The notes under the pieces: generated by a model
What the model saw: only the letters and a program-made list of their open reading frames with translations
What the model was told of the DNA's origin: nothing
The model's database searches: none
Program-made: the position numbers and the translations under genes
Part shown: in pieces, positions 1-7,435 of the stretch
How positions within the stretch are numbered: position 1 is the stretch's first letter
How the letters are laid out: each line of letters begins with the position of its first letter
NCBI RefSeq assembly: GCF_900091315.1
Contig: NZ_FLSP01000065.1
Span: 1 to 50,630, forward strand
Origin: Streptomyces sp. DI166
GTDB taxonomy: Bacteria; Actinomycetota; Actinomycetes; Streptomycetales; Streptomycetaceae
Direction of reading: 5' to 3'
Length of the DNA: 50,630 nt

Positions 1-1
1 C

Positions 2-250
2 GCGCGCGGTGAGCTCCACGAGGGGCCGCTTGGGGTGATGTGGTCGACGTGTTTCGAGGCTGCCGGGCAGGTGCGGGCGTTCCCGTCGTACCGGGGGCAG
101 CGCAACTTTCCCGGCTGGTACTGGGCTGCTACCAGTGGCGAGTTGGTGGGCTTCGAGTCGTGGGGGGAGCTCGGTCATCTGATGCGACTGGACTCCGAGC
201 CGGACGTGGTGGCCGTCACGTCACAGCCGTTCCGGCTCTCATGGCGGCCG
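2..250 (+). pseudogene. TnsA-like transposase endonuclease fragment
   Basis: The frame starting at base 2 is open from the window edge and encodes the conserved block of the streptomycete TnsA-like heteromeric transposase endonuclease subunit: an FPSYRGQRNFPGWYW motif, then a GFESW motif, then a xLMRLDSEPDVVAVTSQPF stretch. The same block recurs in the gene at 2684-3412. Similarity stops near base 250, just after the SQPFRLSW segment, so the catalytic and C-terminal parts are absent. I infer a 3'-truncated remnant; its 5' end may lie outside the window. It has the same orientation as the second copy, and four cargo-like genes lie between them. Confidence 0.6.
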
Positions 251-414
251 GGTGACCGGGCCAATCTGAACCACCGCTGGTCACAGCCCCGACTTGGTTC
301 ACCTTCAACGAGACGGGTCATGTCCGTTCCCAGTAGATGTGGCGAGTCCCAGTGGTTCTGGCAAACGACCTGGCGGACCCCCGGCGAAGTTGGCCGGCCT
401 GTACGGTCCACCGC

Positions 415-1176
415 ATGGTTGACGAGTTCGATGTGGCTCAAGCTCTGCGCGGTGGGATACCCGACAGGGCGCGAGCCTGGGCCTTCGTTCGGGACTTTGC
501 CGCAGCGTGGGCGGAGCCGCTCGCCGACGGCGCGGGTACGCGAGCGGAGGAGCTGGAGCGAGCCGAGGAGATGCTGGGGCTCACGCTGCCGACGGCGTTG
601 CGCGAGGCGTACTCGCTTCTCGGTACGCGTCACGACCTCACGGGCAACCAGGACCCGCTGCTGCGCCCTTCCGAGCTGTTCGTGCACGACGAGTTCGGTG
701 GAGTGCTCGTCTTCCGCAGCGAGAACCAGGGATGCGCTTTCTGGGGAGTGCGGCTGCGGGACCTCGGTCAGGACGATCCGCCGGTGTTCGTCGAGTCACG
801 TGATGGTTGGGTCCACTACCTGGAGCGGGTCTCCCTGGCCTGTGTCGAGCTCGTACTCAGCGAGACGCTGCTTGGCAGCGAAGGACGGCTCTACAACGCC
901 TGCGAACTTCCCGCCAGCCTGATTCGAGAGCTGCCGAGTCGGTTCGCGCCGGTGGAGTTTCCCGAGTACCCGATGTGGACGGGGAAGGAAGAGTCACCCG
1001 TGTGCTGGTTTTCCGCGCCGGGGAAGCTCTTGCGGCTCGACGGACTGAGTGACCACAGCTGGCTGCACGTTCGAGGAAGTACGTTCGCCAACCTGGAGTC
1101 GCTCTGCGCGGCCCTCCCCGGTCACTGGGTACGTGGGTACTCAGAGCCGCTGGAAGCCGACGAACTGCCCTTCTAG
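415..1176 (+). CDS. SMI1/KNR4 (SUKH) family protein
   Basis: 253 residues from an ATG at 415; the longer open frame from 337 has no family-like sequence before this Met. The core reads GTRAEELERAEEMLGLTLPTALREAYSLLG, which is the typical SUKH opening in which a helix leads to an L-P-x-x-[LY]-x-x-x-Y-x-x-[LF]-G element. It is followed by the usual FGGVLVFRSENQGCAFWGV strand pair and a DDPPVF segment. SUKH proteins are small cytoplasmic immunity or regulatory proteins, often guarding against polymorphic toxins; the toxin here is unknown. The gene stands alone between a TnsA remnant and a DUF5958 gene, which fits mobile cargo. The family call is confident; the role is inferred. Confidence 0.8.
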   Translation: MVDEFDVAQALRGGIPDRARAWAFVRDFAAAWAEPLADGAGTRAEELERAEEMLGLTLPTALREAYSLLGTRHDLTGNQDPLLRPSELFVHDEFGGVLVFRSENQGCAFWGVRLRDLGQDDPPVFVESRDGWVHYLERVSLACVELVLSETLLGSEGRLYNACELPASLIRELPSRFAPVEFPEYPMWTGKEESPVCWFSAPGKLLRLDGLSDHSWLHVRGSTFANLESLCAALPGHWVRGYSEPLEADELPF

Positions 1177-1240
1177 CCATCCGAGGGTCTGCTTGGATGA
1201 CCGGGAGAGTCTGTGAATCGAGCACAACGGGGGCGTGAGG

Positions 1241-1654
1241 ATGGCTGATCCGTGCATCATTCTCAACGAACTCGCCCAAGAGCTTCGGCCGATGCCACAG
1301 GGAATCGAGTGGTTCGAGGGCCTCTCGACTGAAGAGCAGACCAACACCCTGCGCCTCCTGTCACATTTCTGCGTTCAGGCCCGCGCCACCGCCGAGGACG
1401 GCCCGGAAAGTATCCGACGCGCCGGACTTCGCGCCACGCACACACCGGCAGTTCTGATCACACGAGGGCGGATCGACCAGCAACTCGGAGAGATCGCCGG
1501 TCTCACCCCGCACAACGAGCGCCTCAAGTCATTCCGGCTACTGATCGCTGTGCTGGCCGTCGCCGACGAACGCCGACGAAGGCGCTTCTGCTCCGACGGT
1601 TGCGGCCACGCGTGGCATCGCCTGTCTGTCGACACCCCCAAAACCTCGGCCTGA
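1241..1654 (+). CDS. DUF5958 family protein
   Basis: 137 residues. The core (LNELAQELRPMPQGIEWFEGLS ... EEQTNTLRLLSHFCVQARATAEDGPESIRRAGLR ... THTPAVLI ... GRIDQQL) matches the DUF5958 proteins common in Streptomyces accessory regions. The C-terminus has a possible metal-binding cluster, RRRFCSDGCGHAWH, with two Cys and two His. I prefer the ATG at 1241, with GGGGG seven bases upstream, over the GTG at 1235. The function of the family is unknown. The gene lies between the SUKH gene and a convergent DUF4240 gene. Confidence 0.8.
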   Translation: MADPCIILNELAQELRPMPQGIEWFEGLSTEEQTNTLRLLSHFCVQARATAEDGPESIRRAGLRATHTPAVLITRGRIDQQLGEIAGLTPHNERLKSFRLLIAVLAVADERRRRRFCSDGCGHAWHRLSVDTPKTSA

Positions 1655-1673
1655 TTTCCTCGTGCTTTCGCGC

Positions 1674-2267
1674 CTACCGGACCAGTGGCCGGAGGGGAAA
1701 CATCGCGCTCAGTCTCGGCAGTTTGCGCATGGCCTCGTCTTCGCATCGCACGTCCCACTGCTCGCTGCGCGGCCCTCGGTTGCCGCCTACAGCGTCCTCC
1801 TCGGCTTCGACGGCTTCATAGAATGCGTCGCCGCAGTCGTCATCCGCGCGGGTGAGTAGTCCATATGCGTCCCTGGCGACGTAGTCGAGAGACTCCCACT
1901 CCGGCCAGTCGTCGTTCCAGAGCTCCCGAGGGCGACCTACCAGGCACTGAACCTCTGGGGTGTCGGCCAGAGAGTCGGGATCGATCACTGCCCGCACGAA
2001 GGCTTCCCGACCGATCCCCACCATCCACAGGCCGAAGTAGCAGAATCCGTCGTCCGAACACCAGCCGCCGAAGATCCGCTCCGCAGCAGCCCAGAGATCC
2101 CAGGTGAGGGCTTCGTCCGTCACTTCGTCCAGGCGAACCTGGAACTGCACGATCTCTGTCAGCGGCCTCCCAGACAACTCGTCACGCAACCACGTCAGCC
2201 GTTCGTCCCGGCCCCGCGTCTGCCGTCGGCACTCTTCGATGAGCTTCCAGAAGGAATCGATGTCCAC
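1674..2267 (-). CDS. DUF4240 domain protein
   Basis: 197 residues from a GTG at 2267, chosen because the DUF4240 opening (DIDSFWKLIEECRRQ) starts there and the longer frame upstream overlaps the divergent gene at 2325. The rest has the family's LTWLRDELSGRPLTEIVQFQVRLDEV helix pair, WDLWAAAERIFGG, and the CSDDGFCYFGLWMVGIGREAF strand-helix. These are soluble proteins of unknown function, frequent in actinobacterial accessory DNA. The roughly 57-bp space to 2325 must hold both divergent promoters; I see no clear operator in it. Confidence 0.8.
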   Translation of the reverse strand: MDIDSFWKLIEECRRQTRGRDERLTWLRDELSGRPLTEIVQFQVRLDEVTDEALTWDLWAAAERIFGGWCSDDGFCYFGLWMVGIGREAFVRAVIDPDSLADTPEVQCLVGRPRELWNDDWPEWESLDYVARDAYGLLTRADDDCGDAFYEAVEAEEDAVGGNRGPRSEQWDVRCEDEAMRKLPRLSAMFPLRPLVR

Positions 2268-2324
2268 GGCGGCACTGTGCCAGGCACCTCTGACACCGCA
2301 GGGTCGGCGAACTATGTTCGAGCA

Positions 2325-2591
2325 GTGGAGAACACTGAGATCATCATCAAGCTCACCTCTGATGAAGCGCTGGTCCTGTCGGACTGGCTGGAGCGAGTGC
2401 AGATGACGGACCTCAGCCGTCTCGTCGACGACGAGGCGGTCTGGGCGCCCATTCATAGACTGGCCGGAACGCTCGACAAGTCCCTGCCTGGGATCTTCGC
2501 AGCGGACTATGGCGAACGCCTGGACGCGGCGCGTCGCAGGCTTCGACCCGCCTCAGACGGTCTCGCCAGTGATCATGAAGACTCTGACTGA
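2325..2591 (+). CDS. small conserved Streptomyces protein
   Basis: 88 residues from a GTG at 2325. The sequence EIIIKLTSDEALVLSDWLERV ... MTDLSRLVDDEAVWAPIHRLAGTLDKSLPGIFAADYGERLDAARRRL is a conserved streptomycete small protein that I recognise by pattern but cannot name by function. It is mostly helical, acidic and has no membrane segment. The open frame extends upstream to 2277, but that part is Ser/Gly/Thr-rich and overlaps the promoter region of the divergent DUF4240 gene. The 92-bp space after it, up to 2684, contains nothing I can identify. Confidence 0.65.
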   Translation: MENTEIIIKLTSDEALVLSDWLERVQMTDLSRLVDDEAVWAPIHRLAGTLDKSLPGIFAADYGERLDAARRRLRPASDGLASDHEDSD

Positions 2592-2683
2592 GCTGGCTCG
2601 CAGCATCAGTCACATGAGGGGTTTCGGCCCAAAGCTTCTGGTGGATTCCCATTGATTCTGGACAGTGAAGTCCATGGGGTTGG

Positions 2684-3412
2684 GTGGGACGAGTGATTAC
2701 GGCACCGCTGGACGTGGGCGGATTCGAGGTCGGTTGGCGGGATGCCAAAGGTGAACACCGCCGACCGCTGAGTGAGGCGGAAGAGGTCGAGTTCGAGACG
2801 GGACTGCCAGTACGTGGCTTCCCTTCATACCGCGGCCAGCGGAACTTCCCGGGCCTGTACTGGTCGGCATGTGGGGTTCGAGTCGTGGCTGGAGCGGGAT
2901 CACGCGATGCTGCTGGACTTCACACCCGAGGTGACTGGTCTGCTGTCGCAGCCGCTGTGGCTGTTCTGGCAGAACGGCAAGGGCCGGGTGGTCTCGCACG
3001 CGCCGGACTACTTCGCACGGTTCGAAGACGGCCGGGATTGCTGGTGGACTGCCGGCCTCTGGACCGGGTCGACGAGCGGTCGGCCACCAAGTTCGCGGTG
3101 ACGCGGCTGGCATGTGAAGCGGTGGGCTGGGGCTACCGGGTGGTCGGGATGGTGGACCCGGTCCGGATGGCCAATGTCCGCTGGCTGGCGGGGTATCGAC
3201 ACCCTCGGCATGCGACCACCGCGGGGATGGCCGAGCGGCTGATGGCGGTGTTCTCGGCGCCCTCACCGCTGGTGGGCCAGGCGTCACTGTTGGGTGACCC
3301 GATTGCGGTGCTACCAGCGGTGTTCCACCTGCTCTGGGCGGGGCGGCTCCGGGCGGACCTGGCCAAGCCGCTGACGGACACGACGCTGGTGTCGTGGGCG
3401 GAGGCGTGGTGA
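2684..3412 (+). pseudogene. TnsA-like transposase endonuclease, double frameshift
   Basis: Codes for a TnsA-like endonuclease subunit: VGWRDAKGEHRRPLSEAEEVEFE, then FPSYRGQRNFPGLYWSA in frame 2. The conserved continuation (TGRHVGFESWLERDHAMLLDF, then SQPLWLFW and SHAPDYFARF) is in frame 3, about 2860-3040, and the sequence returns to frame 2 for VDCRPLDRVDERSATKFAVTRLACEAVGWGYRVVG and the tail. The frame-2 ORF stays open throughout, so a 242-residue protein could be made, but about 60 central residues, including catalytic-core positions, would be out of frame. I therefore call it inactive. It overlaps the transposase remnant at 3409 by GTGA, the normal tnsA-tnsB arrangement in this family. 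Confidence 0.8.
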
Positions 3413-3583
3413 GCGGACGGGCGGCGCTGCGCGTCGGCGACCAGGTCCGGCTCGACGAGCGGCTGCACACCGTGGTCGGGTTGTCAGGGACGCTGGTGCG
3501 GCTGGTCGGGCGGGACGATCACTGATGCTGGTGACGACGCCGGACGACTACGACGCCCTACGGGATGAGTCCCACCAGAACTG
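3409..3583 (+). pseudogene. TnsB-like transposase N-terminal remnant
   Basis: A GTG at 3409 overlaps the TnsA stop. The 38 codons to the TGA at 3523-3525 read VSGRAALRVGDQVRLDERLHTVVGLSGT and onward, matching the N-terminal domain of the Mu/TnsB-type transposases that follow TnsA-like genes in Streptomyces. A further recognisable piece (MLVTTPDDYDAL...) continues in another frame from 3526 and ends at 3583. The DDE catalytic domain is missing. This is what remains of the second gene of the element; the sequence beyond is unrelated. Confidence 0.6.
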
Positions 3584-3776
3584 AAGGACACCAGGCCACG
3601 GCCGTACCGTCCGACAGAACAAATGGGACAGTCTCAGCTCGCGCTCAAGCAGGCGCAGCAACGTCCAGATCCACTGGGCCGCCCGGCATCCAACCCGTCC
3701 CAGCAGAACTGACAAGGCCCAGGTCAGAGGCACCTCCTTGCTCCAGATCTTTGGGAACGGACACCAGGCCCCGGCC
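3571..3776 (+). repeat. paired imperfect direct repeats in a 231-bp non-coding gap
   Basis: The space 3584-3814 has no convincing gene. Two short motifs occur twice in the same order: CCCACCAGAACTGA (3571) with CCCAGCAGAACTGA (3699), and GGACACCAGGCCACGGCC (3586) with GGACACCAGGCCCCGGCC (3759), each pair differing at one base. This may be decayed terminal DNA of the TnsA/TnsB-type element or of another insertion; neither is proven. Confidence 0.4.
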
Positions 3777-3814
3777 CCAGAACCGTTCCCCCGGCTCCGG
3801 CGTCCCTTCAGTGC

Positions 3815-4441
3815 ATGGGAGTTGCAGGCACGCGTTATCTCTATCTCGCCCGGCACGGGGAAGCCACGGAGGACGAGGCGGGGTTGTCGGAGCGGGGGCG
3901 GCGGCAGGCGGGGTTGCTCGGGGAGCGGCTTCGCGGGGTGCCGCTGGCCGTTGTTCATCACGGGCCGCTGCCCCGGGCTCGGGAGACCGCCGAGCTGATC
4001 GCCGCCGAGCTGGACGGTGTGCCGTTGCGGGAGTCCGATGTCGCCGGGGACTACGTGCCGTACTGGCCCGCCGAGGAGGAGCTGCCCGTCGACGCGGCGG
4101 ACACCCTGCTCGGGTTTCTGGCGCAGTTCCCGGAGGAGGAGTGCGAGCGGGGGGCCGCGCTCGCCGCGGAGGCGCTCGCGGAGTTCACCGGGACCGTCGA
4201 CGGGGAACAGGACCGGCACGAACTCGTCGTCACCCACAACTTCCTCGTCTCCTGGCTCGTGCGCGACGCCCTCGACGCCCCCGAGTGGCGCTGGCTCGGG
4301 CTCAACCACTGCAACGCGGCGCTGACCGTCCTGCGGTACGCGCCCGGCAGACCCACCACCGTGCTGTGCTGCAACGACATGCGGCACCTGCCGGACGAGC
4401 TGCGCTGGACCGGGTTTCCGGGCGAGTTGGCGCATCTGTGA
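3815..4441 (+). CDS. histidine phosphatase family protein
   Basis: 208 residues. The phosphoacceptor motif L-A-R-H-G-E is at residues 11-16 (catalytic His14), the PLPRARETAELIA stretch follows at about 51-63, and the second His of the pocket is His141 in VVTHNF. This is the phosphoglycerate-mutase-like histidine phosphatase fold; the substrate cannot be told from sequence. The ATG at 3815 has no clear ribosome site, so a slightly different start is possible. Its stop overlaps the next start by GTGA (4438-4441), so the two genes are probably co-translated. Confidence 0.85.
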   Translation: MGVAGTRYLYLARHGEATEDEAGLSERGRRQAGLLGERLRGVPLAVVHHGPLPRARETAELIAAELDGVPLRESDVAGDYVPYWPAEEELPVDAADTLLGFLAQFPEEECERGAALAAEALAEFTGTVDGEQDRHELVVTHNFLVSWLVRDALDAPEWRWLGLNHCNAALTVLRYAPGRPTTVLCCNDMRHLPDELRWTGFPGELAHL

Positions 4442-4959
4442 TCGTCTGGATCAACGGCACGCACGGAGTCGGAAAGACCACCACCGCTGCGCTCGTGCAG
4501 CGGCTCGTTCCCGACTCCCGTGTGCTCGACGCCGAGAAGGTCGGGGAGACCCTCATGGACATCTCCCCCGGCCTGCCCTGGACCGGCAACTTCCAGCACT
4601 GGCCGCCCTGGCGGCCCCTCGTCGTCGAGACCGCCCACCAGGTGCTCGACTACACCGGCGGCACGCTGGTGATGCCCATGACGGTGCTGGTCGAGGAGTA
4701 CTGGCGGGAGATCGGCGACGGCCTGCGGCAGCACGGCATCCCCGTACGGCACTTCGTCCTGCACGCCGACCGGGACACCCTGCGCCGGCGGATCGAGGGC
4801 GACACGGTCATGGGGCCGTCCGACTTCCGGCTGGCGCACCTGGACGCCTACGACCACGCCGCCCGGACCTGGCTGCACGCCGAGGCCGAGGTCGTGGACA
4901 CCACGCGCCTCACACCCACCGACGCCGCCGAACGCATCGCGGTCTCCCTCGCGGGCTGA
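4438..4959 (+). CDS. P-loop ATPase/kinase-like protein
   Basis: 173 residues from a GTG that overlaps the phosphatase stop. The N-terminus begins directly with a strand and Walker A loop, WINGTHGVGKTT (residues 5-15, Lys13). The later HADRDTLRRRIEGD helix resembles the lid of small nucleotide or metabolite kinases, and the TLVMPMTVL segment could carry the Walker B strand. Most likely a cytoplasmic kinase of the AAA/shikimate-kinase-like type with unknown substrate. Coupling to a phosphatase suggests the two act on related phosphate compounds. Convergent with the ECF gene, with only 3 bp between the stops. Confidence 0.8.
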   Translation: MIVWINGTHGVGKTTTAALVQRLVPDSRVLDAEKVGETLMDISPGLPWTGNFQHWPPWRPLVVETAHQVLDYTGGTLVMPMTVLVEEYWREIGDGLRQHGIPVRHFVLHADRDTLRRRIEGDTVMGPSDFRLAHLDAYDHAARTWLHAEAEVVDTTRLTPTDAAERIAVSLAG

Positions 4960-4962
4960 CCC

Positions 4963-5856
4963 TCACCGCAGGGTCAACCGTGTCTCCTCCTCGATGTGCG
5001 TCAGCTTCGCGGGGTTGCGGACGTAGTACAGGCCGCAGATGCGGTCGTCCTCGATGCGGAGCGCCATGACGCCGTCGGTGACGCCGTTGACGCGCAGGAT
5101 CAGGGCGGGGTGGCCGTTCATCACGGTGGGCACGTAGTCGACGTCGACCCGCGCCTTCCGGATGCCGCCGACGACGTACCGGCTGACGCGGTCGGCGCCG
5201 AGGATCGGGCGTACCGCCCCCTTCAGGCCGCCGGCGTCGGTCACGAGGACCACGTCGGGGGCGAGGACGTCGAGCAGGCCCTGGATGTCGCCGGTCTCCA
5301 GGGTGCGGCGGAAGGAGTCCAGCGCCGCGCGGGTCCGCTCGGCGGAGACCGTGGCGCGGGGGCGGCGGGACTCGACGTGCTGCCGGGCGCGGTGGGCGAT
5401 CTGCCGTACCGCCGCGGGGGTCTTGTCGAGGGCGGCGGCGATCTCGTCGTAGCCGACGTCGAAGACCTCGCGCAGGACGAACACCGCGCGTTCGGTCGGC
5501 GCGAGGGTCTCCAGGACGAGCATCAGCGCCATCGAGACGCTCTCGGCGAGTTCCACGTCCTCGGCCACGTCCGGCGAGGTCAGCAGGGGCTCGGGCAGCC
5601 ACGGGCCGACGTACGCCTCCTTGCGGCGCTGGAGGGTGCGCAGCCGGTTCAGGGCCTGGCGCGTGGTGATGCGGACCAGGTAGGCGCGCCGGTCGCGGAC
5701 CCGCTCCAGGTCGACGGCCACCCAGCGCAGCCACACCTCCTGGAGCACGTCCTCCGCGTCGGCCGCGGAGCCGAGCATCTCGTAGGCGACCGTGAAGAGC
5801 AGATTGCGGTGCGCGACGAACACCTCGGTCGCCGCTTCGGTTGTCTGTCCGCTCAT
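4963..5856 (-). CDS. ECF41-type RNA polymerase sigma factor
   Basis: 297 residues from the ATG at 5856. Region 2 is FVAHRNLLFTVAYEMLGSAADAEDVLQEVWLRW; region 4 is PTERAVFVLREVFDVGYDEIAAALDKTPAAVRQIAHRARQHV. About 100 C-terminal residues form a SnoaL-like domain ending in RNPAKL, the NPxKL-type signature of ECF41 (SigJ-like) factors. In this family the C-terminal extension controls sigma activity in place of a separate anti-sigma factor. The usual COE-type oxidoreductase partner is not adjacent; the nearest redox gene is the dehydrogenase at 6386. A near-consensus ECF41 promoter upstream suggests autoregulation. Confidence 0.92.
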   Translation of the reverse strand: MSGQTTEAATEVFVAHRNLLFTVAYEMLGSAADAEDVLQEVWLRWVAVDLERVRDRRAYLVRITTRQALNRLRTLQRRKEAYVGPWLPEPLLTSPDVAEDVELAESVSMALMLVLETLAPTERAVFVLREVFDVGYDEIAAALDKTPAAVRQIAHRARQHVESRRPRATVSAERTRAALDSFRRTLETGDIQGLLDVLAPDVVLVTDAGGLKGAVRPILGADRVSRYVVGGIRKARVDVDYVPTVMNGHPALILRVNGVTDGVMALRIEDDRICGLYYVRNPAKLTHIEEETRLTLR

Positions 5857-5893
5857 GATCGCTGCCTCTCGTCCCGGGGTCTGCCGCTCATGG

Positions 5894-5920
5894 GACACCG
5901 GAGGGCGGGCGGGTGTGACA
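5894..5920 (-). promoter_or_regulatory. ECF41-type autoregulatory promoter
   Basis: On the minus strand the sequence reads TGTCACA-N16-TGTC, ending 37 bp before the ATG of the ECF41 gene. The motif I recall for ECF41 promoters is TGTCACA-N16-CGTC, so this matches at the same spacing with one mismatch in the -10 element. Confidence 0.7.
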
Positions 5921-5928
5921 ACCGGCGG

Positions 5929-5954
5929 AAGTACCCACAAAAAAGTGGGTACTT
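5929..5954. promoter_or_regulatory. perfect 10-bp inverted repeat with A6 spacer
   Basis: AAGTACCCAC-A6-GTGGGTACTT lies between the HxlR stop (5990) and the ECF promoter (5894-5920). As RNA it would be a 10-bp hairpin that could end HxlR transcription. As DNA its arms could be an operator just upstream of the ECF41 promoter. No T-run follows, so I lean slightly to the operator reading. Confidence 0.5.
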
Positions 5955-5989
5955 GGCGGCGGGCGCGATCACCGGCCAGGCTGGGGGCA

Positions 5990-6328
5990 TCAGGACGCCG
6001 CCAGCCGCTCCAGCCGGCGGTGACCCCAGTCCGAGAGGGGGCCGAGGAGTTCGGAGAGTTCACGGCCGAAGGCGGTCAGCGAGTAGACCGTCTTCAGCGG
6101 GAGCACGTCATGCACCTCCCGGTGCACCAGACCGTCCTCCACCATCTCGCGCAATGCCTGCGTCAGCACCTTCTCGCTGAGCCCGGGCAGCCTGCGCCGC
6201 AGTTCACCGGGGCGCTGCGGGCCTGATTCCAGCAGCCACAGCAGGCTCGTCTTCCACTTGCCGTCGATCACCGCGATGGCGGCGGTCACCCCACAGACGT
6301 TCGGGTCCTGGGCACGGCTGCGCGTCAT
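5990..6328 (-). CDS. HxlR family transcriptional regulator
   Basis: 112 residues, the usual length. The winged-helix signature is complete: Cys12 in the PNVCGVTAAIAVIDGKWKTSLLWLL opening, the G-x-x-R-[FP]-G-E-L-x-R-x-[LI]-P-G-[IL]-S-x-K-[VM]-L-T-x-x-L-R-E-[ML] recognition region, and the wing VHREVHDVLPLKTVYSLTAFG. The lone N-terminal Cys is typical of redox- or aldehyde-sensing members. It is divergent from the dehydrogenase at 6386. The 57-bp space is A/T-rich for this genome and contains TACGTATATGTA, an imperfect palindrome that is a reasonable operator, so regulation of the dehydrogenase is likely. Confidence 0.92.
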   Translation of the reverse strand: MTRSRAQDPNVCGVTAAIAVIDGKWKTSLLWLLESGPQRPGELRRRLPGLSEKVLTQALREMVEDGLVHREVHDVLPLKTVYSLTAFGRELSELLGPLSDWGHRRLERLAAS

Positions 6329-6385
6329 GATCGCCCCTTTTGTTACGTATATGTACTTACAAATACTCATGGAAGTTGAAGAAGC

Positions 6386-7276
6386 ATGTCCACGTACGAC
6401 CAGTCTGCCGTCACCGTCCTCGGTCTCGGGCCGATGGGCCGCGCGCTGGCCGGGGCCTTCGTCGCGGCGGGGGTGCGGACCACGGTGTGGAACCGCACGC
6501 CGGGCCGCGACCGTGACCTGGTCGACCGCGGCGCGACCGGTGCGGCCACGGCGGCGGAGGCGGTCGCGGCGAGCCCGCTGACCGTGGTCTGCGTCGTGAA
6601 CTACGACGCCGCCGACGCCGTACTGCGTCAGGAGGAGGTCGCCGACGCCCTGAAGGGCCGTACGGTCGTCAACCTCACCGCCGACACCCCGGACCGCGCC
6701 CGGTCCACCGACGAGTGGGCGCGGGCACACGGGGTCGGCTACCTGGACGGCGCGATCATGACGCCGACGCCGAGCATCGGGACGCCGGACGCGGTGTTCC
6801 TGCTGAGCGGCCCGGAAGAGCTGTACGAACGGTACGAACCGGTGCTGGCGGCGCTCGGCGGCAGCCGTACCCACCTCGGTGCGGACATCGGGCGGGCCGC
6901 CGCGTACGACATCGCCCTGCTCGACATCTTCTGGACCGCGATGGCCGGCTACACGCACGCCCTCGCCGTGGCCCGCGCCGAAGGCGTCACCGCGGTGGAG
7001 CTGGCCCCCTTCGCGGGCGGTATCGCGCAGATCCTGCCCGCGCTGTTCACGGAGTTCGCGACGGACATCGACACCGGCACCTACTCCGGCGAGCTGAACC
7101 CGATCACCTCGGCGGTCTCCAGCCTGTCCCACATCGTCCACGCCTCGGAGTCCCACGGCATCGACGCGAGCCTGATGCGCGTCATCGAGGGCCTCGCCCG
7201 CCGGGTCGTCGCCGAGGGCCACGGCTCGGACGGCTTCAGCCGCGTCACCGACCTCCTGTCCCGCCGGGCCCACTGA
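6386..7276 (+). CDS. NAD(P)-dependent imine-reductase-like dehydrogenase
   Basis: 296 residues. The N-terminal Rossmann motif is VTVLGLGPMGRALAGAF (residues 9-25) with NRTPGRD after the second strand, the NADPH-binding pattern of the 6-phosphogluconate/beta-hydroxyacid dehydrogenase and imine-reductase group. The middle has YLDGAIMTPTPSIGTPDAVFLLSG. The C-terminal helical domain begins GRAAAYDIALLDIFWTAMAGYTHA, the long inter-domain helix of imine reductases. Likely a cytoplasmic NADPH-dependent reductase; the substrate is unknown. Divergent from an HxlR regulator that probably controls it. Its 3' end is partly duplicated just downstream (7347-7421). Confidence 0.88.
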   Translation: MSTYDQSAVTVLGLGPMGRALAGAFVAAGVRTTVWNRTPGRDRDLVDRGATGAATAAEAVAASPLTVVCVVNYDAADAVLRQEEVADALKGRTVVNLTADTPDRARSTDEWARAHGVGYLDGAIMTPTPSIGTPDAVFLLSGPEELYERYEPVLAALGGSRTHLGADIGRAAAYDIALLDIFWTAMAGYTHALAVARAEGVTAVELAPFAGGIAQILPALFTEFATDIDTGTYSGELNPITSAVSSLSHIVHASESHGIDASLMRVIEGLARRVVAEGHGSDGFSRVTDLLSRRAH

Positions 7277-7346
7277 TCCACGGCTCCGGTTCGCCGAAGT
7301 CCGCGCCGGCCCAGGCCCGGTGCGACGACCCGGCACACAGACCCCA

Positions 7347-7421
7347 CCCGCCGGGTCGTCGCCAAAGGCCGTGGCTCCGACCCGCTGTCCCGCCCGGCCG
7401 CCCGCTGATCCACGGCTCCGG
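7347..7421 (+). repeat. degenerate copy of the dehydrogenase 3' end
   Basis: This stretch repeats 7197-7289, the last codons, stop and following bases of the gene at 6386. Both begin CCCGCCGGGTCGTCGCC and end CTGATCCACGGCTCCGG. The second copy is 18 bp shorter and carries several substitutions. It encodes nothing on its own. It marks an old local duplication in the 159-bp space before the HAD gene. Confidence 0.75.
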
Positions 7422-7435
7422 CGCCCTCGTCCGCG

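Noticed and set aside
35..922. 295-codon ORF at the left edge
   Set aside because: Only its first 70 codons are TnsA-like; the rest is out of frame with the SUKH gene.
3548..4435. Minus-strand ORF through the phosphatase as a possible transposase tail
   Set aside because: Antisense to the histidine phosphatase; the end in the intergenic space has a Trp/Leu/Arg composition but no transposase motif that I can identify.
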